Shown here: positions 1-8,995 of the stretch, one piece after another | Layout: every line of letters starts with the position of its first letter | Position numbering within the stretch: the first letter of the stretch is position 1 | NCBI RefSeq assembly: GCF_001586785.1 | Contig: NZ_LUFH02000056.1 | Span: 1-40,611, forward strand | DNA: 40,611 bases | Source of the DNA: Sphaerospermopsis aphanizomenoides BCCUSP55 | GTDB lineage: Bacteria > Cyanobacteriota > Cyanobacteriia > Cyanobacteriales > Nostocaceae | Direction: 5' to 3' | The notes under the pieces: model-generated | What the model was told of the DNA's origin: nothing | What the model saw: the letters and a program-made list of their open reading frames with translations, nothing else | The model's database searches: none | Position numbers and translations under genes: made by a program

Positions 1-21
1 GTCCCCAGTCCCCAATTTATT

Positions 22-1470
22 ATGAAAAAAATCGTTATTGATCCCGTTACCAGAATTGAAGGACACGCGAAAATAAGCATCTATTTAGATGATGATGGTC
101 AAGTGAATGATGCGCGTTTTCATGTCACAGAATTTCGGGGTTTTGAAAAGTTCTGTGTAGGTCGTCCTTTTCCAGAAATGCCAGGAATTACTGCCAGAAT
201 TTGTGGTATTTGTCCAGTCAGTCATTTATTAGCATCAGCCAAAACAGGCGACAAAATACTAGCTGTAACTATCCCCAAAGCTGCTACAAAATTACGTCGG
301 TTAATGAATTTGGGGCAAATTATTCAATCCCATGCTTTAAGTTTCTTCCATCTTAGCGCCCCAGATTTATTGTTAGGAATGGATAGCGAACCAGCTAACC
401 GCAACGTATTTGGTTTAATAGCCGCAGACCCAGAATTAGCCAGAGGCGGAATTCGTCTGCGTCAATTTGGACAAGAAATCATTGAATTATTAGGAGGGAA
501 AAAAATTCATCCTTCCTGGGCTGTTCCTGGTGGGGTAAGTGACCCTTTAACTTCAGAAAATCGTACCCATATTCAACAACGAATTCCTGAAGCTAAAGCC
601 ACGGTCATTAATGCCATAAACCTATTTAAAGGTTTGTTAAAAAATTACGAAAAAGAAGCGCAAACTTTTGGTAATTTTCCTAGTTTATTTATGGGTTTAG
701 TTACATCTGAAGGTTTATGGGAAACCTACGATGGACATATTCGGTTTGTTGATAGTGCAGGTAACATTGTTGCTGATAAATTAGATGCTGCTAATTATCA
801 TGAATTTATCGGTGAAGCAGTACAACCAGACTCTTACTTAAAATCACCTTACTATCGTCCTTTAGGCTATCCTGATACTAGCGATCATTGTCGTTTAGAT
901 AGTGGAATGTATCGCGTTGGACCCCTAGCCAGATTAAATATTTGTAGCAGTATTGGTACAACTTTAGCTGACAAAGAATTAAAAGAATTTCGCAGTTATG
1001 GTAAAGGCACTGTTCAATCATCATTTTTCTATCACTATGCGCGATTAATTGAAATTTTAGCCTCTATTGAACACATCGAAATTTTACTTGATGACCCAGA
1101 TATTTTATCAACTCGTCTGCGTGCAGAAGCTGGTATTAATCAATTAGAAGCAGTTGGTGTGAGTGAAGCACCTAGAGGAACTTTATTCCATCATTATCAA
1201 GTTGATGAAAATGGTTTGATGCAAAAAGTTAACCTCATTATTGCTACAGGTCAAAATAACTTAGCAATGAATCGCACAGTTGCCCAAATTGCCCGTCATT
1301 TTATCCAAGGTACAGAAATTAAAGAGGGAATGTTAAACCGTGTTGAAGCTGGTATCCGTGCTTTTGACCCTTGTTTAAGTTGTTCAACTCATGCAGCCGG
1401 ACAAATGCCTTTACTAATTGAATTAGTAGCAAAAGATGGAACTGTAGTTAATCAAATTTGCCGGGATTAA
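22..1470 (+). CDS. hoxH: Bidirectional [NiFe] hydrogenase large subunit HoxH
   Basis: Catalytic subunit of the NAD(P)-linked bidirectional hydrogenase (HoxEFUYH), a cytoplasmic or thylakoid-associated enzyme that interconverts H2 and protons. Both metal-binding motifs are visible: [10 protein letters not shown] near residues 59-68 (Cys61, Cys64) and DPCLSCSTH at 449-457 (Cys451, Cys454). The 25 residues after His457 are the C-terminal extension that a dedicated protease (HoxW in this family) removes after nickel insertion, so this is the unprocessed precursor. The 482-residue length is normal. The ATG lies 21 bp inside the window edge; hoxY would be expected just upstream but is not visible. 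No hox accessory gene follows: the next gene is on the opposite strand. Confidence 0.97.
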   Translation: MKKIVIDPVTRIEGHAKISIYLDDDGQVNDARFHVTEFRGFEKFCVGRPFPEMPGITARICGICPVSHLLASAKTGDKILAVTIPKAATKLRRLMNLGQIIQSHALSFFHLSAPDLLLGMDSEPANRNVFGLIAADPELARGGIRLRQFGQEIIELLGGKKIHPSWAVPGGVSDPLTSENRTHIQQRIPEAKATVINAINLFKGLLKNYEKEAQTFGNFPSLFMGLVTSEGLWETYDGHIRFVDSAGNIVADKLDAANYHEFIGEAVQPDSYLKSPYYRPLGYPDTSDHCRLDSGMYRVGPLARLNICSSIGTTLADKELKEFRSYGKGTVQSSFFYHYARLIEILASIEHIEILLDDPDILSTRLRAEAGINQLEAVGVSEAPRGTLFHHYQVDENGLMQKVNLIIATGQNNLAMNRTVAQIARHFIQGTEIKEGMLNRVEAGIRAFDPCLSCSTHAAGQMPLLIELVAKDGTVVNQICRD

Positions 1471-1488
1471 TTATCAATTGACGATTGA

Positions 1489-1520
1489 CAATTATCAATT
1501 ATCAATTATCAATTGTCAAT
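1489..1520. repeat. Heptamer tandem repeat (CAATTAT)
   Basis: Three exact CAATTAT units at 1489-1509 followed by a variant CAATTGT and a partial unit. The array runs into the 3' end of the neighbouring minus-strand gene: its last codons and its TGA stop (1509-1511) are repeat sequence. Confidence 0.85.
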
Positions 1521-2027
1521 TTGATAATAAACTTGCAATAATCCAGAATCGTAAGTTTTTACATTTCTTAGATTTAGTGTTTTATGAATGCTAGGATTAT
1601 TGACAAATAAAGGAATACCCTCACCTAAAATAATGGGATGAATAGCCAGAATAATTTCATCTAAAAAACCATATTCCAAAAAATATTCAATTACCTGTGA
1701 ACCTCCCACTAACCAAATATCACCACCACTAGATGACCGTAAATTTTTGATAAAACTTTCTAAATTTTCTCCCACAAATTGGACATGATCATCTTGTCCT
1801 CCATGTCGCGTCTTGGAAACAACAAATGCTTTTTTACCTGGATAGGGATATTCACCAAAACCAAGAATTTGGTGATAGGTCTTACTACCCATAATTAATG
1901 TGTCTATGCTATTAAAAAACTCAGAATAACCATAATCATGGTCAGTAAATAACCAATCTACATCACCTGACTTACTAGCAATATATCCGTCCAGACTAGA
2001 AGCAATAAATAAGCGTATTTTTCTCAT
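1509..2027 (-). CDS. Dihydrofolate reductase / RibD C-terminal-like reductase
   Basis: A 172-residue single-domain protein of the dihydrofolate reductase-like fold (RibD_C/YyaP type). The N-terminus MRKIRLFIASSLDGYIA, the DVDWLF segment, TLIMGSKTYHQIL near residues 43-55 and DIWLVGGSQVIEYFL near 103-117 are typical of this family, which binds NADPH. Members of this stand-alone group mostly lack an assigned substrate, so a folate or riboflavin role should not be assumed. The C-terminus ends inside a heptamer repeat, so the last three residues may be strain-specific. It is convergent with hoxH and probably unrelated to it functionally. Confidence 0.85.
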   Translation of the reverse strand: MRKIRLFIASSLDGYIASKSGDVDWLFTDHDYGYSEFFNSIDTLIMGSKTYHQILGFGEYPYPGKKAFVVSKTRHGGQDDHVQFVGENLESFIKNLRSSSGGDIWLVGGSQVIEYFLEYGFLDEIILAIHPIILGEGIPLFVNNPSIHKTLNLRNVKTYDSGLLQVYYQIDN

Positions 2028-2095
2028 GTTTCTCAGGAAAATTTTTTGAGATAATTCAATGGTAGAATAGCAACTAAATTATACTGCATAATTGT

Positions 2096-2206
2096 ATGAC
2101 TTCCGCTACTGCTAAATGCTTTACTATTAATGAATATCACCGTCTATCAGACCTAGGTTTAGTAAGCATCTTAGGACATGAACAGATGATAAAACTTAGA
2201 CAGTAA
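2096..2206 (+). pseudogene. N-terminal fragment of a Uma2-family protein
   Basis: A 36-codon open frame begins MTSATAKCFTINEYHRLSDLG, which I recognise as the usual N-terminus of cyanobacterial Uma2-family (restriction-endonuclease-like, DUF820) proteins, normally about 190 residues. After about 21 residues the similarity stops and the frame ends at TAA. The nuclease core is absent, so this is a remnant. Its 3' part merges with a dispersed repeat also found at 34064-34112. Confidence 0.55.
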
Positions 2207-2229
2207 AAATCTTTTCACTCTGTCACCTG
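2181..2229 (+). repeat. Dispersed 49-bp repeat, copy 1
   Basis: The segment starting AACAGATGATAAAAC and ending CTCTGTCACCTG matches 34064-34112 with only a handful of mismatches by eye. A shorter related piece lies near 17343. In all cases it runs into GTCACCT-type repeats. Confidence 0.7.
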
Positions 2230-2255
2230 TCACCTGCTATAAGTTGAAATTATAT

Positions 2256-3704
2256 ATGAATATTTCCAGCAACACTTTATTCAATGAAGTCCGCACGTCC
2301 TTAAAACAAATCTGGGGTTATGACGATTTCCGACCACCACAGGGAGAAATTGTCAAAAGTTTATTATCACAAAAAGACGCATTAATTATTATGCCCACAG
2401 GTGGGGGAAAGTCCATTTGTTTTCAACTTCCCGCACTATTAAAAACAGGATTAACTTTAGTAGTTTCTCCTTTGGTTGCATTGATGGAAAACCAAGTGGA
2501 AGAACTAAAACAGCGAAATCAAAAAGCTGCACTTTTACATAGTGAATTACCTTCCTCCCAACGTCGTGCAACATTGCAAGCTTTAGAAAAACAGCAATTA
2601 AGATTATTATATTTATCACCGGAAACTTTATTCAGTTCTCCAGTTTGGGAAAGATTATCTCATCCCCAATTACAAATTAATGGCATTATTCTGGATGAAG
2701 CACATTGTTTAGTGCAGTGGGGTGATACTTTTCGTCCAGCTTATCGCAGATTAGGTGCAGTTCGTCCAGCGTTATTAAAAACAAAACCACCGGGAACAAA
2801 AATTAGTATAGCAGCTTTTACAGCAACTGCTGACCCTGCGGCACAACAGATAATTGCTGATGTTTTACAATTACAAACACCTGATAATTATAAACTCAAT
2901 CCTTACCGGAATAATTTACATCTTAATGTGAAAATTGTTTGGACACCAAGAGGCAGAAAACAACAATTATTAAAATTTATTCAAAAGCATCAAAATCAAG
3001 CAGGTTTGATTTATGTCAGAACTCGCAAAGATAGTGAAGAATTAGCAACCTGGTTAACAGAAAAGGGTTATAATACTGCTAGTTATCATGCAGGATTAGG
3101 TGCAACAGAAAGAAGGGCAGTAGAAGCAAGTTGGTTAACTGGAAAAATGCCCTTTGTTGTTTGTACTTGTGCATTTGGAATGGGGATTAATAAGAGTAAT
3201 GTCAGGTGGGTGATTCATTTTCATGCACCACATTTATTATCTGAATATGTGCAAGAAATTGGACGTGCGGGAAGAGATGGAAAACCAGCGGAAGCCTTAA
3301 CTTTAATCAGTGAACCGACAGGATTTTTAGATCCTGAAGATAAACAAAGACAGCAGTTTTTTACTGAACAAATGTTGAAGCAACAACAAAAAGCCCAACT
3401 GTTGGCGAAAAAGTTACCGCAACAGGGAGAAGTAACTGCTGTAATGAAACAATTTCCCGATGGTGCAACGGCGCTTTCTTTACTTCATAGTAGCGGACAA
3501 TTGCAATGGCTTGATCCTTTTCATTATGGGATTTCTGCAAAGTCGGGAAAACAGCCACAAATGCAGTTACAAGCTGCTAAACAAATGAGTGAATATTTGT
3601 ATACGAAAAAATGTCGTTGGCAATTTTTGTTAACTGCTTTTGGTTTTGGGAAAGAAGCTGAAAATTGGCGTTGTGGACATTGTGATAATTGTAAACAGCA
3701 GTAA
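2256..3704 (+). CDS. recQ: RecQ-family ATP-dependent DNA helicase (short form)
   Basis: A 3'-5' DNA helicase of the RecQ family. Visible in order: a Q-motif-like FRPPQGE, Walker A MPTGGGKS, the DEAH box in ILDEAHCLVQWGD, motif III AFTATA, motif IV GLIYVRTRKDSEE, motifs V-VI FGMGINKSNVRWVIHF and QEIGRAGRDGKP, then a C-terminal zinc-binding set ending WRCGHCDNC. At 482 residues it has no HRDC domain and only a short winged-helix region, typical of the short cyanobacterial RecQ paralogs. The frame can be extended upstream to a TTG at 2244; the ATG at 2256 is preferred, though neither has a good ribosome binding site. Its stop lies 2 bp from the stop of the convergent nuclease-like gene. Confidence 0.9.
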   Translation: MNISSNTLFNEVRTSLKQIWGYDDFRPPQGEIVKSLLSQKDALIIMPTGGGKSICFQLPALLKTGLTLVVSPLVALMENQVEELKQRNQKAALLHSELPSSQRRATLQALEKQQLRLLYLSPETLFSSPVWERLSHPQLQINGIILDEAHCLVQWGDTFRPAYRRLGAVRPALLKTKPPGTKISIAAFTATADPAAQQIIADVLQLQTPDNYKLNPYRNNLHLNVKIVWTPRGRKQQLLKFIQKHQNQAGLIYVRTRKDSEELATWLTEKGYNTASYHAGLGATERRAVEASWLTGKMPFVVCTCAFGMGINKSNVRWVIHFHAPHLLSEYVQEIGRAGRDGKPAEALTLISEPTGFLDPEDKQRQQFFTEQMLKQQQKAQLLAKKLPQQGEVTAVMKQFPDGATALSLLHSSGQLQWLDPFHYGISAKSGKQPQMQLQAAKQMSEYLYTKKCRWQFLLTAFGFGKEAENWRCGHCDNCKQQ

Positions 3705-3706
3705 TT

Positions 3707-4435
3707 TTAACTAAAAGATTCTAAAAAGGGACGCATTCCCCCACTGTAAAGTAAGTCTTGCATTTTTAAATCACCTGAATCTTTTATTTCTGCTGTGGGT
3801 TTAAAACCTGTGATTATACAATCGTATGAACCTTGTATATTGTCTACTACTATATGATTCATTAACAATACACAAACAAGAACTTTATTTTTCTTGATTT
3901 CATCTTGTTTGATAGTCCACTTAATTTCATCAAATCTATCAATTTGAGTTTCATATAAATCCATATTTATATAATCTAAATGATTTTCAATTATAGGGTT
4001 TATTGAGGTTATTCGATTTAAGCTTTTGGTTTTTACTTGTATACCAATATTTTTATTATTTTTGAGCATAAAATCTATTCCACCATCTCCACCAGAATGA
4101 ATTTTATAATCTACACCTGTAATTAGTTTGTCTAAATAGATATTGACTGCTTCTTCTCCAATTTTGCCTATCTTGTGGTTCATATAATCATCCACGGTAA
4201 ATCCTTGATTATATTTTTTAAGTAACTCACAACAAAATTTGTCAATCTCTTGTTCCAGAAATCTTGAAATTATAATTCGTTCGCTAGGGTAGGATTTTTC
4301 ACAGTAAACAGGGTGATAATCGAAACAACTAAGAGTGAGATTATCATATTCTGGTTTATTTAAGCTGTACTTTAACCTTTGAATAAAATCTTGTTGCTGC
4401 GCCTGTAAAACGTCTTGCCAAGTAAGTTCTTTCAT
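3707..4435 (-). CDS. PD-(D/E)XK nuclease-fold protein of unknown role
   Basis: A 242-residue protein not recognised as a named family. A restriction-endonuclease-like core can be read: GKIGEEAVNIYL (Glu94/95), then SGGDGGIDFML (Asp117 or Asp121) and GIQVKTKS (Gln133, Lys135), the usual E...D...QxK order of the PD-(D/E)XK superfamily. The first 85 residues are helical and charged, possibly a specificity or protein-binding region. No methyltransferase is next to it, so a classic restriction system is unlikely. It is tail to tail with recQ (2 bp between stops), an arrangement that may be chance. AT content is similar to or slightly higher than its neighbours. Confidence 0.7.
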   Translation of the reverse strand: MKELTWQDVLQAQQQDFIQRLKYSLNKPEYDNLTLSCFDYHPVYCEKSYPSERIIISRFLEQEIDKFCCELLKKYNQGFTVDDYMNHKIGKIGEEAVNIYLDKLITGVDYKIHSGGDGGIDFMLKNNKNIGIQVKTKSLNRITSINPIIENHLDYINMDLYETQIDRFDEIKWTIKQDEIKKNKVLVCVLLMNHIVVDNIQGSYDCIITGFKPTAEIKDSGDLKMQDLLYSGGMRPFLESFS

Positions 4436-4482
4436 GATTTATTCTGATCTGAAATCCTTGGTTAATTTTCAACAATTATCAA

Positions 4483-4505
4483 GGACGGGGAAACCCCGCC
4501 CCTAC
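4483..4505. repeat. GC-rich palindromic repeat, also a possible pheS terminator
   Basis: A GACGGGG-AAA-CCCCGCC hairpin core flanked by CCCCTAC, lying within 2 bp of the pheS stop codon. The same element in inverse orientation lies at the stop codon of the gene ending at 10507. It is a dispersed palindrome and its position suits 3'-end formation, but there is no T-run. Confidence 0.75.
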
Positions 4506-4506
4506 A

Positions 4507-5499
4507 TTAAAACTGCCTTAAAAAGCGCAAATCGCTATTATACAAACGGCGAATATCATCAATTTGATGTAACACCATCGCAAACCTTTCTACACCAAAA
4601 CCCGCAGCAAACCCACTATAAATTTCAGGATCATAACCCACAGATTTCAAGACATTGGGGTCAACCATACCGCAACCCATTACCTCTAACCAGCGGCCAT
4701 TCCATTGCAAATCTACCTCAGCAGAAGGTTCAGTAAAAGGGAAATAACTAGCGCGGAAACGAATGGGTAAATCACCAAACATCGCTTGTAAAAATACCTT
4801 CACAGTGCCTTTGAGGTCTGTAAAAGTTAATCCCTCATCAACTGCTAACAGTTCAATTTGATGGAAAACTGCCGAGTGAGTAGCGTCTACATCATCTCTT
4901 CGATAAACTCGACCAGGAGCAACAATTCTAAACGGTGGTTCTTCCTTTTCCATGTAGCGAATTTGCACCGATGAGGTGTGAGTCCGCAGCAAATTACCAT
5001 CTGGTAAGTAGAAAGTATCCTGCATATCACGGGCTGGATGGTCTTGAGGAGTATTAAGAGCCTCAAAATTGTAGTAATCTGTTTCCATCTCTGACCCTTG
5101 GGCGACAGTGTAACCCATACCAACAAAGATATCCAGCGCCTGGTCAATGATACCGTTGAGGGGATGAATGCGACCTTGGGGACGATAAATACCGGGCATT
5201 GTCACATCTAAAGTTTCAGCCTCTAGCTGTGCCTGAATTTGAGCAGATTCTAAAGCGGCGCGTTGCTGGTCAAGACTATTTTGTAAAGCTTCTTTAACAG
5301 TGTTAGCGATCGCGCCAATTTTGGGACGTTCCTCTGCACTCATTTGTCCCATACTGCGTAACAGCGCCCCTAATTGCCCTTTTTTGCCCAAATAGTTAAC
5401 TCGCAGTTCTTCCAGGCGTTCTAGGGTATCAGCAGATGCGATCGCTGCTTCTCCTTCTTGCCGCAGTGCTAAAAGTTGAGCCTCTAAATTGCTAGTCAT
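4507..5499 (-). CDS. pheS: Phenylalanine-tRNA ligase alpha subunit
   Basis: Alpha subunit of the (alpha-beta)2 class II synthetase that charges tRNA-Phe in the cytoplasm. An N-terminal coiled-coil arm (about 1-90) that binds tRNA is followed by the catalytic domain. Class II motifs are visible: [31 protein letters not shown], the [26 protein letters not shown] segment (motif 2) and [13 protein letters not shown] (motif 3) near the C-terminus. The 330-residue length is standard. pheT is not adjacent, as is usual in cyanobacteria. The ATG (5497-5499) sits at the edge of a degenerate ACTAATG heptamer array with no clear Shine-Dalgarno. Confidence 0.97.
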   Translation of the reverse strand: MTSNLEAQLLALRQEGEAAIASADTLERLEELRVNYLGKKGQLGALLRSMGQMSAEERPKIGAIANTVKEALQNSLDQQRAALESAQIQAQLEAETLDVTMPGIYRPQGRIHPLNGIIDQALDIFVGMGYTVAQGSEMETDYYNFEALNTPQDHPARDMQDTFYLPDGNLLRTHTSSVQIRYMEKEEPPFRIVAPGRVYRRDDVDATHSAVFHQIELLAVDEGLTFTDLKGTVKVFLQAMFGDLPIRFRASYFPFTEPSAEVDLQWNGRWLEVMGCGMVDPNVLKSVGYDPEIYSGFAAGFGVERFAMVLHQIDDIRRLYNSDLRFLRQF

Positions 5500-5540
5500 T
5501 AGTTATTAGTTCTGAGTCATTGGTCATTAGTCATTAGTCC
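5493..5540. repeat. Heptamer repeats (AGTCATT type) at the pheS start
   Basis: Degenerate copies of AGTCATT/AGTTATT run from within the first codons of pheS into the upstream gap, so the start codon of pheS is itself part of a repeat unit. Confidence 0.7.
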
Positions 5541-5583
5541 CAAACACCGGACTACAGGGCAAATGACCCTGATTATATGGCAT

Positions 5584-5775
5584 TCATAAAACTACACCAT
5601 TTTTCAGTCTAGAACTTTTCTGGACGCAATCAGCATTTTGAACAGAAGTTTTACTGCTCTTACTACTACTGGCATCCTCACCTAAGAAATTTTCTAGTGG
5701 GAAAATTTGGGAGATGATAACAGCCTGTAAGCGATCGCCTAAGTTGAATTTCTGGAAAACTTCGCGGTAATCTGG
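5584..5775 (-). pseudogene. Transposase fragment, possibly IS110 family
   Basis: An open frame of about 60 codons on the minus strand contains DYREVFQKFNLGDRLQAV followed by ISQIFPLENFLGED. This resembles the C-terminal part of IS110-family transposases as I remember them, but the match is short and uncertain. It lacks a start and joins directly to the IS4-like relic at about 5775, suggesting one element inserted into or recombined with another. The frame ends at TGA 5584-5586. Confidence 0.35.
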
Positions 5776-6165
5776 TCATTAAATCAATGACTGTACTCAT
5801 CTTTCCTGCTAATTGTCCATAATCAGCTTCTTCTAAACTTTGTAATTTACGAAATAATGCTTCTCATGTTGAGCCGTCTACTATCCACATTTTCTCGAAT
5901 TTTAATCATGTAAATTGAATACTTTCTGGTAGTGGACGTTTATTTCTACTGTGCCAAGCTGCCCTTTAAATACTTTTTCAAATAATTCCGATGGAAATGT
6001 CAAAAATCGTTGTTATATAGCTTATTGACTAACTTTTGTGTGATTAAACCACCGAAAACCATCTCTAGCTAACATTATTGTCAGTTCTCTGACTCTGGCT
6101 ACGTCTCTCCACAACAGGGCTAGTAACTGAATCACAATATCTATCTAAATCTACTCATAGCTGAT
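5770..6165 (-). pseudogene. Decayed IS4-family transposase
   Basis: Piecing together frames on the minus strand gives consecutive blocks typical of a cyanobacterial IS4-type transposase: IVIQLLALLWRDVARVR, ELTIMLARDGFRWF, HTKVSQ, RFLTFPSELFEKVFKGQLG, RPLPESIQF, WIVDGST, EALFRKLQSLEEADYGQLA and GKMSTVIDLMTRLP. WIVDGST carries the first catalytic Asp. Blocks are separated by in-frame stops (before EALFRKL, after PESIQFT, after KVSQ) and frameshifts, and everything downstream of VIDLMTRLP, including the other catalytic residues, is missing. It is therefore non-functional. No intact terminal inverted repeats were identified. Confidence 0.8.
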
Positions 6166-6349
6166 TAAATAAGAAACTATCATAAGAATATGAGTAGGTT
6201 TAACGGCTCAGATGTAACATCAACAAAAATTTCTGAGTTAATACATAGCTGACGCGGAGTATGGATAGTCTCAATCGCTCAATTACTTGTCTAGATTGAG
6301 TTTACCACTATTTTTGCTCACTGCAAATACCACCTGATGAAATCTGGCT

Positions 6350-6381
6350 TTTTAAATTTTAAATTTTAAATTTTAAATTTT
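6350..6381. repeat. Heptamer tandem repeat (TTTTAAA)4
   Basis: Four exact TTTTAAA units at 6350-6377 then a diverged unit, 44 bp upstream of the DUF2854 start codon. Confidence 0.85.
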
Positions 6382-6424
6382 GAATTGGTATTAAGATGTT
6401 AAGAAATTATACTCACCTCATATC

Positions 6425-6973
6425 ATGCTAGGCAAGATTTCTTTGGGAACACTCGGTTTAACTGTCGGTGGCATATTAATTATAGTCGGCTTTGTCTCCT
6501 ATGCTGCGGAGAATGCTACTCTCAATCTCGTGGGATTTTTCTATGGCTTTCCTCTTTTCTTGGGAGGTCTAGCACTCAAAGCCAATGAACTAAAACCCAT
6601 ACCCTTTAGTCAAACCACCACACCATCAATTTTAGAGCTAAGGAAACAACAAGCTACGGTAACTCAAAACAAAATCCGCAAAGACATCACACGCTTTTGC
6701 TATGGTCAAGAAGCACATTTAGATCGGGCGCTGGCTTATCTAGGTTTGAGTCCTAGCGATGAAGAAAGACCAATAGTCACTGGGTTAAGAGAAACAGAAG
6801 TTAACGGTGCTTATGCCTTAATTTTAGAATTTGATTCGCCTGAAATTCCTCTGGATATGTGGTTACAAAAACAGGAAAAAATGACAAAATACTTTGCTCC
6901 TAATGTTGATGTAAAAATTACACAACCTCATGCAGATAGAATTGAATTGGAGTTAATTACTATTAGTCAATAA
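6425..6973 (+). CDS. DUF2854 membrane protein
   Basis: A 182-residue protein of the DUF2854 family, found in cyanobacteria and plant plastids and of unknown function. Two hydrophobic helices near residues 8-28 (LGTLGLTVGGILIIVGFVSY) and 33-51 anchor it in a membrane. The rest is soluble and contains the family-typical RFCYGQEAHLDRALAYLGL and ANGAYALILEF-like (here VNGAYALILEF) segments. The conservation pattern suggests a thylakoid-related role, but nothing in the sequence states which. The ATG at 6425 has no strong ribosome binding site. It appears monocistronic, with repeats on both sides. Confidence 0.85.
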   Translation: MLGKISLGTLGLTVGGILIIVGFVSYAAENATLNLVGFFYGFPLFLGGLALKANELKPIPFSQTTTPSILELRKQQATVTQNKIRKDITRFCYGQEAHLDRALAYLGLSPSDEERPIVTGLRETEVNGAYALILEFDSPEIPLDMWLQKQEKMTKYFAPNVDVKITQPHADRIELELITISQ

Positions 6974-7045
6974 TACTTTTTGTTCATGGGTAATTGTTCA
7001 TGGGTAATTAGTAATTATTTTTCCCAATGCCCAATGCCCAATTTC

Positions 7046-7306
7046 TCACTTTTCCAACCGTACTGCATACCACTGTAAATATTTTCCTGGACCTATATCC
7101 AGGTCACAACTCGTATCAACTAAATATTGTGCTTGCTCTGATACTAGTTTAAATTTTTGCACATCAGGGGGCAAGTCATCAAATGGTATTTGTTTTAAAA
7201 CCTCTTCTAACTTTTCTAATAACTCTGATACTGTCAAAAATTGTTCTGGTTGATTTGTTTCTAGAACAACGAAGTTATCCTGTTGATACATTAATGGATT
7301 TGGCAT
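7046..7306 (-). CDS. CRR7-family protein (NDH-1 complex-related)
   Basis: An 86-residue soluble protein matching the CHLORORESPIRATORY REDUCTION 7 family: MPNPLMYQQDNFVVLETNQP at the start, FDDLPPDVQKF in the middle and DTSCDLDIGPGKYLQWYAVRLEK at the end. In chloroplasts CRR7 is needed to build or stabilise the NAD(P)H dehydrogenase-like complex; the cyanobacterial role is inferred. Length equals the usual cyanobacterial homolog. It stands alone with repeats on both sides. Confidence 0.88.
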   Translation of the reverse strand: MPNPLMYQQDNFVVLETNQPEQFLTVSELLEKLEEVLKQIPFDDLPPDVQKFKLVSEQAQYLVDTSCDLDIGPGKYLQWYAVRLEK

Positions 7307-7384
7307 TTTTGAATCTGGTTATTAATTAAAAGTTGATTGAATTTGTGTGTAAGTATTCAGCAATCAAAAGGTAAGGGGTATAAT

Positions 7385-7481
7385 TACGAATTACGTATCC
7401 CTTACGGGAGCCGGAGGCACTATTACGAATTACGAATTACGTATCCCTTACGGGAGCCGGAGGCACTATTACGAATTACGA
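7385..7481. repeat. 46-bp direct repeat with TTACGAA heptamers
   Basis: A 46-bp unit at 7395-7440 is repeated from 7441 on. The unit holds a small CCCTTACGGG hairpin, the GAGCCGGAGGCACTATT block and two ACGAATT heptamers. The second copy ends in the sasA stop codon (TAA, 7476-7478), which lies in a TTACGAA unit. Confidence 0.85.
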
Positions 7482-8663
7482 AGGATAAACTGGTAAAGTA
7501 AAATGAAACCATGCCCCACCATGAGGGGCTGAGTCTACCCAAATTTGACCATAATGCGCTCTGATAATACGTTGGCATAAAGCTAAACCAATTCCATAAC
7601 CATCCGTTCCTTCATCTCGTTGTAGACGGAAATGATTTTCAAAGATGCGATCACGGTTTTCTTGAGGAATACCAGGGCCACTATCGCCAATACTAAACTG
7701 AACTTTTTGAGTAGTACGGTGCAATCCCGCTAAAGTAATAATGCCACTATCAGGAGTATATTTAATAGCATTGTCCAAAAGATTTACCAATACTTGGCGA
7801 ATGCGTTCTGGATCTGCATAAACACGGGGTAAATCACTAGGAATATCTGTTTCTATTTTTTGAGATTTAGCAATGTAGCGATCGCGCAATTCCTCCAAAA
7901 CTTCCATACTCAGTTTACCTAATTCCAGCTTTTGTGGCACAATTGGAAACTCCCTATCGTTACCACGACCCACTTGCAACAAATCAGCGATCATCCGATC
8001 AATAATTCGCATTTGACTCCGGGCTTGTTTTAATAAATGGGCTGCCATAGCTGGTTTGAGACGCTGAAATTCTCCCTTGTCTGGATTGTAGTTAGATTGT
8101 AAAGTTTCTATAGCTATAGCCGCAGCTGTCAAAGGATTGCGGAGGTCATGTGCTAACATTGCCATCACCCGATCTTTAAACTGTAGCTGTTCTTGAAGTT
8201 TTTCTTTTTCTTGCTTTAAGTGAAAAATTTCATCCGAAAGCCTAATTAACTCCGCAGAAACAGCGACAGAACGAATTGTAGACTGAGGAAATTTTCTTCC
8301 TTCATCCTCATCTATATGTTCCTGTAAATCTTCTTGTAACTTTAAAAAAGCGTCTACAGCCGTTTGCCATCGAGGCCACCAGTTTTTCAATTCGGCTATG
8401 ATATTACTGCCAGCTAGAGTTTGCTGGGGTTCTGGGTGAATTTTGACTAAAGCAGGCGTAGCTATTAATTTAAAATGTTCCGCCAAATATGGTTGTTGCC
8501 CAACATCAATAATTTGAAGTTCAAAACTATACTCAGCCTCTAATTCTTTTAAATAAGCACGAATTCGCTGTACCTGTTGACGGGACTTGGGTCGTCCATC
8601 GACAAACAACAACAGCTGGAGTGGTTCTTCAGAATAGATCGGCTGATCCTGGGAAACTTTCAT
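7476..8663 (-). CDS. sasA: SasA, clock-associated sensor histidine kinase
   Basis: Histidine kinase that reads the KaiC circadian oscillator and phosphorylates RpaA. The N-terminal 100 residues form the KaiB-like thioredoxin fold ([20 protein letters not shown] through [13 protein letters not shown]) that docks on KaiC. A coiled linker leads to the HisKA domain with [13 protein letters not shown] (phospho-His about residue 172), then the ATPase boxes: N box [12 protein letters not shown]1 GDSGPGIP and G2 [12 protein letters not shown]. The frame extends to a TTG at 8690, but the ATG at 8663, which starts [10 protein letters not shown], matches the family start. rpaA is not in the window; the RpaB gene at 30337 is a related regulator whose link to SasA is known only from other species. 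Confidence 0.93.
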   Translation of the reverse strand: MKVSQDQPIYSEEPLQLLLFVDGRPKSRQQVQRIRAYLKELEAEYSFELQIIDVGQQPYLAEHFKLIATPALVKIHPEPQQTLAGSNIIAELKNWWPRWQTAVDAFLKLQEDLQEHIDEDEGRKFPQSTIRSVAVSAELIRLSDEIFHLKQEKEKLQEQLQFKDRVMAMLAHDLRNPLTAAAIAIETLQSNYNPDKGEFQRLKPAMAAHLLKQARSQMRIIDRMIADLLQVGRGNDREFPIVPQKLELGKLSMEVLEELRDRYIAKSQKIETDIPSDLPRVYADPERIRQVLVNLLDNAIKYTPDSGIITLAGLHRTTQKVQFSIGDSGPGIPQENRDRIFENHFRLQRDEGTDGYGIGLALCQRIIRAHYGQIWVDSAPHGGAWFHFTLPVYPS

Positions 8664-8712
8664 GTAATCGTGTTTCAACACTGGTAACAACCTGGCGACG
8701 CTTTCAAGAAAC

Positions 8713-8747
8713 AGTACCGAGTACCAAGTACCGAGTACCGAGTTTGG
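8713..8747. repeat. Heptamer tandem repeat (AGTACCG)
   Basis: Four near-perfect AGTACCG/AGTACCA units plus one degenerate unit just upstream of sasA. The rest of the 330-bp gap to the next gene shows a weak hairpin (CTGTAG...CTACA, around 8838-8858) and nothing else clear. Confidence 0.85.
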
Positions 8748-8995
8748 GGTGTAAAGTTGGTAAGAGTTGAGTCAGGAAAAAAACAACCCCAAAACCATCA
8801 ATATAAAAAGATATTAAATTCAATACTGCTGATAGCTGCTGTAGTTTCTTCAATCTACAACAGAGGTGACAGCATCCCCCGTTACCCTCTTTACAGAAAG
8901 TAGAATAGACTGACGATGGTTGATGATGGTTGTTTTATTCCAATTTAATATCTATTTTAGATTTTTCATCCTCCTATCTGATCGGCATTTTTGAC

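Larger units (their letters stand above)
5541..6424. other. Gene-free stretch with transposase debris
   Basis: About 0.9 kb between pheS and the DUF2854 gene holds the two transposase relics and a HIP1 site near 5731. From about 6170 to 6345 I see nothing recognisable. A TTTTAAA heptamer array (6350-6377) lies shortly before the downstream gene. Confidence 0.75.

Noticed and set aside
3707-4435. A restriction-modification system beside recQ
   Set aside because: A nuclease core is present but there is no methyltransferase or specificity subunit nearby.
7476-8690. A complete circadian output operon
   Set aside because: Only sasA is present; no kaiABC or rpaA lies in the window, and rpaB is 22 kb away.
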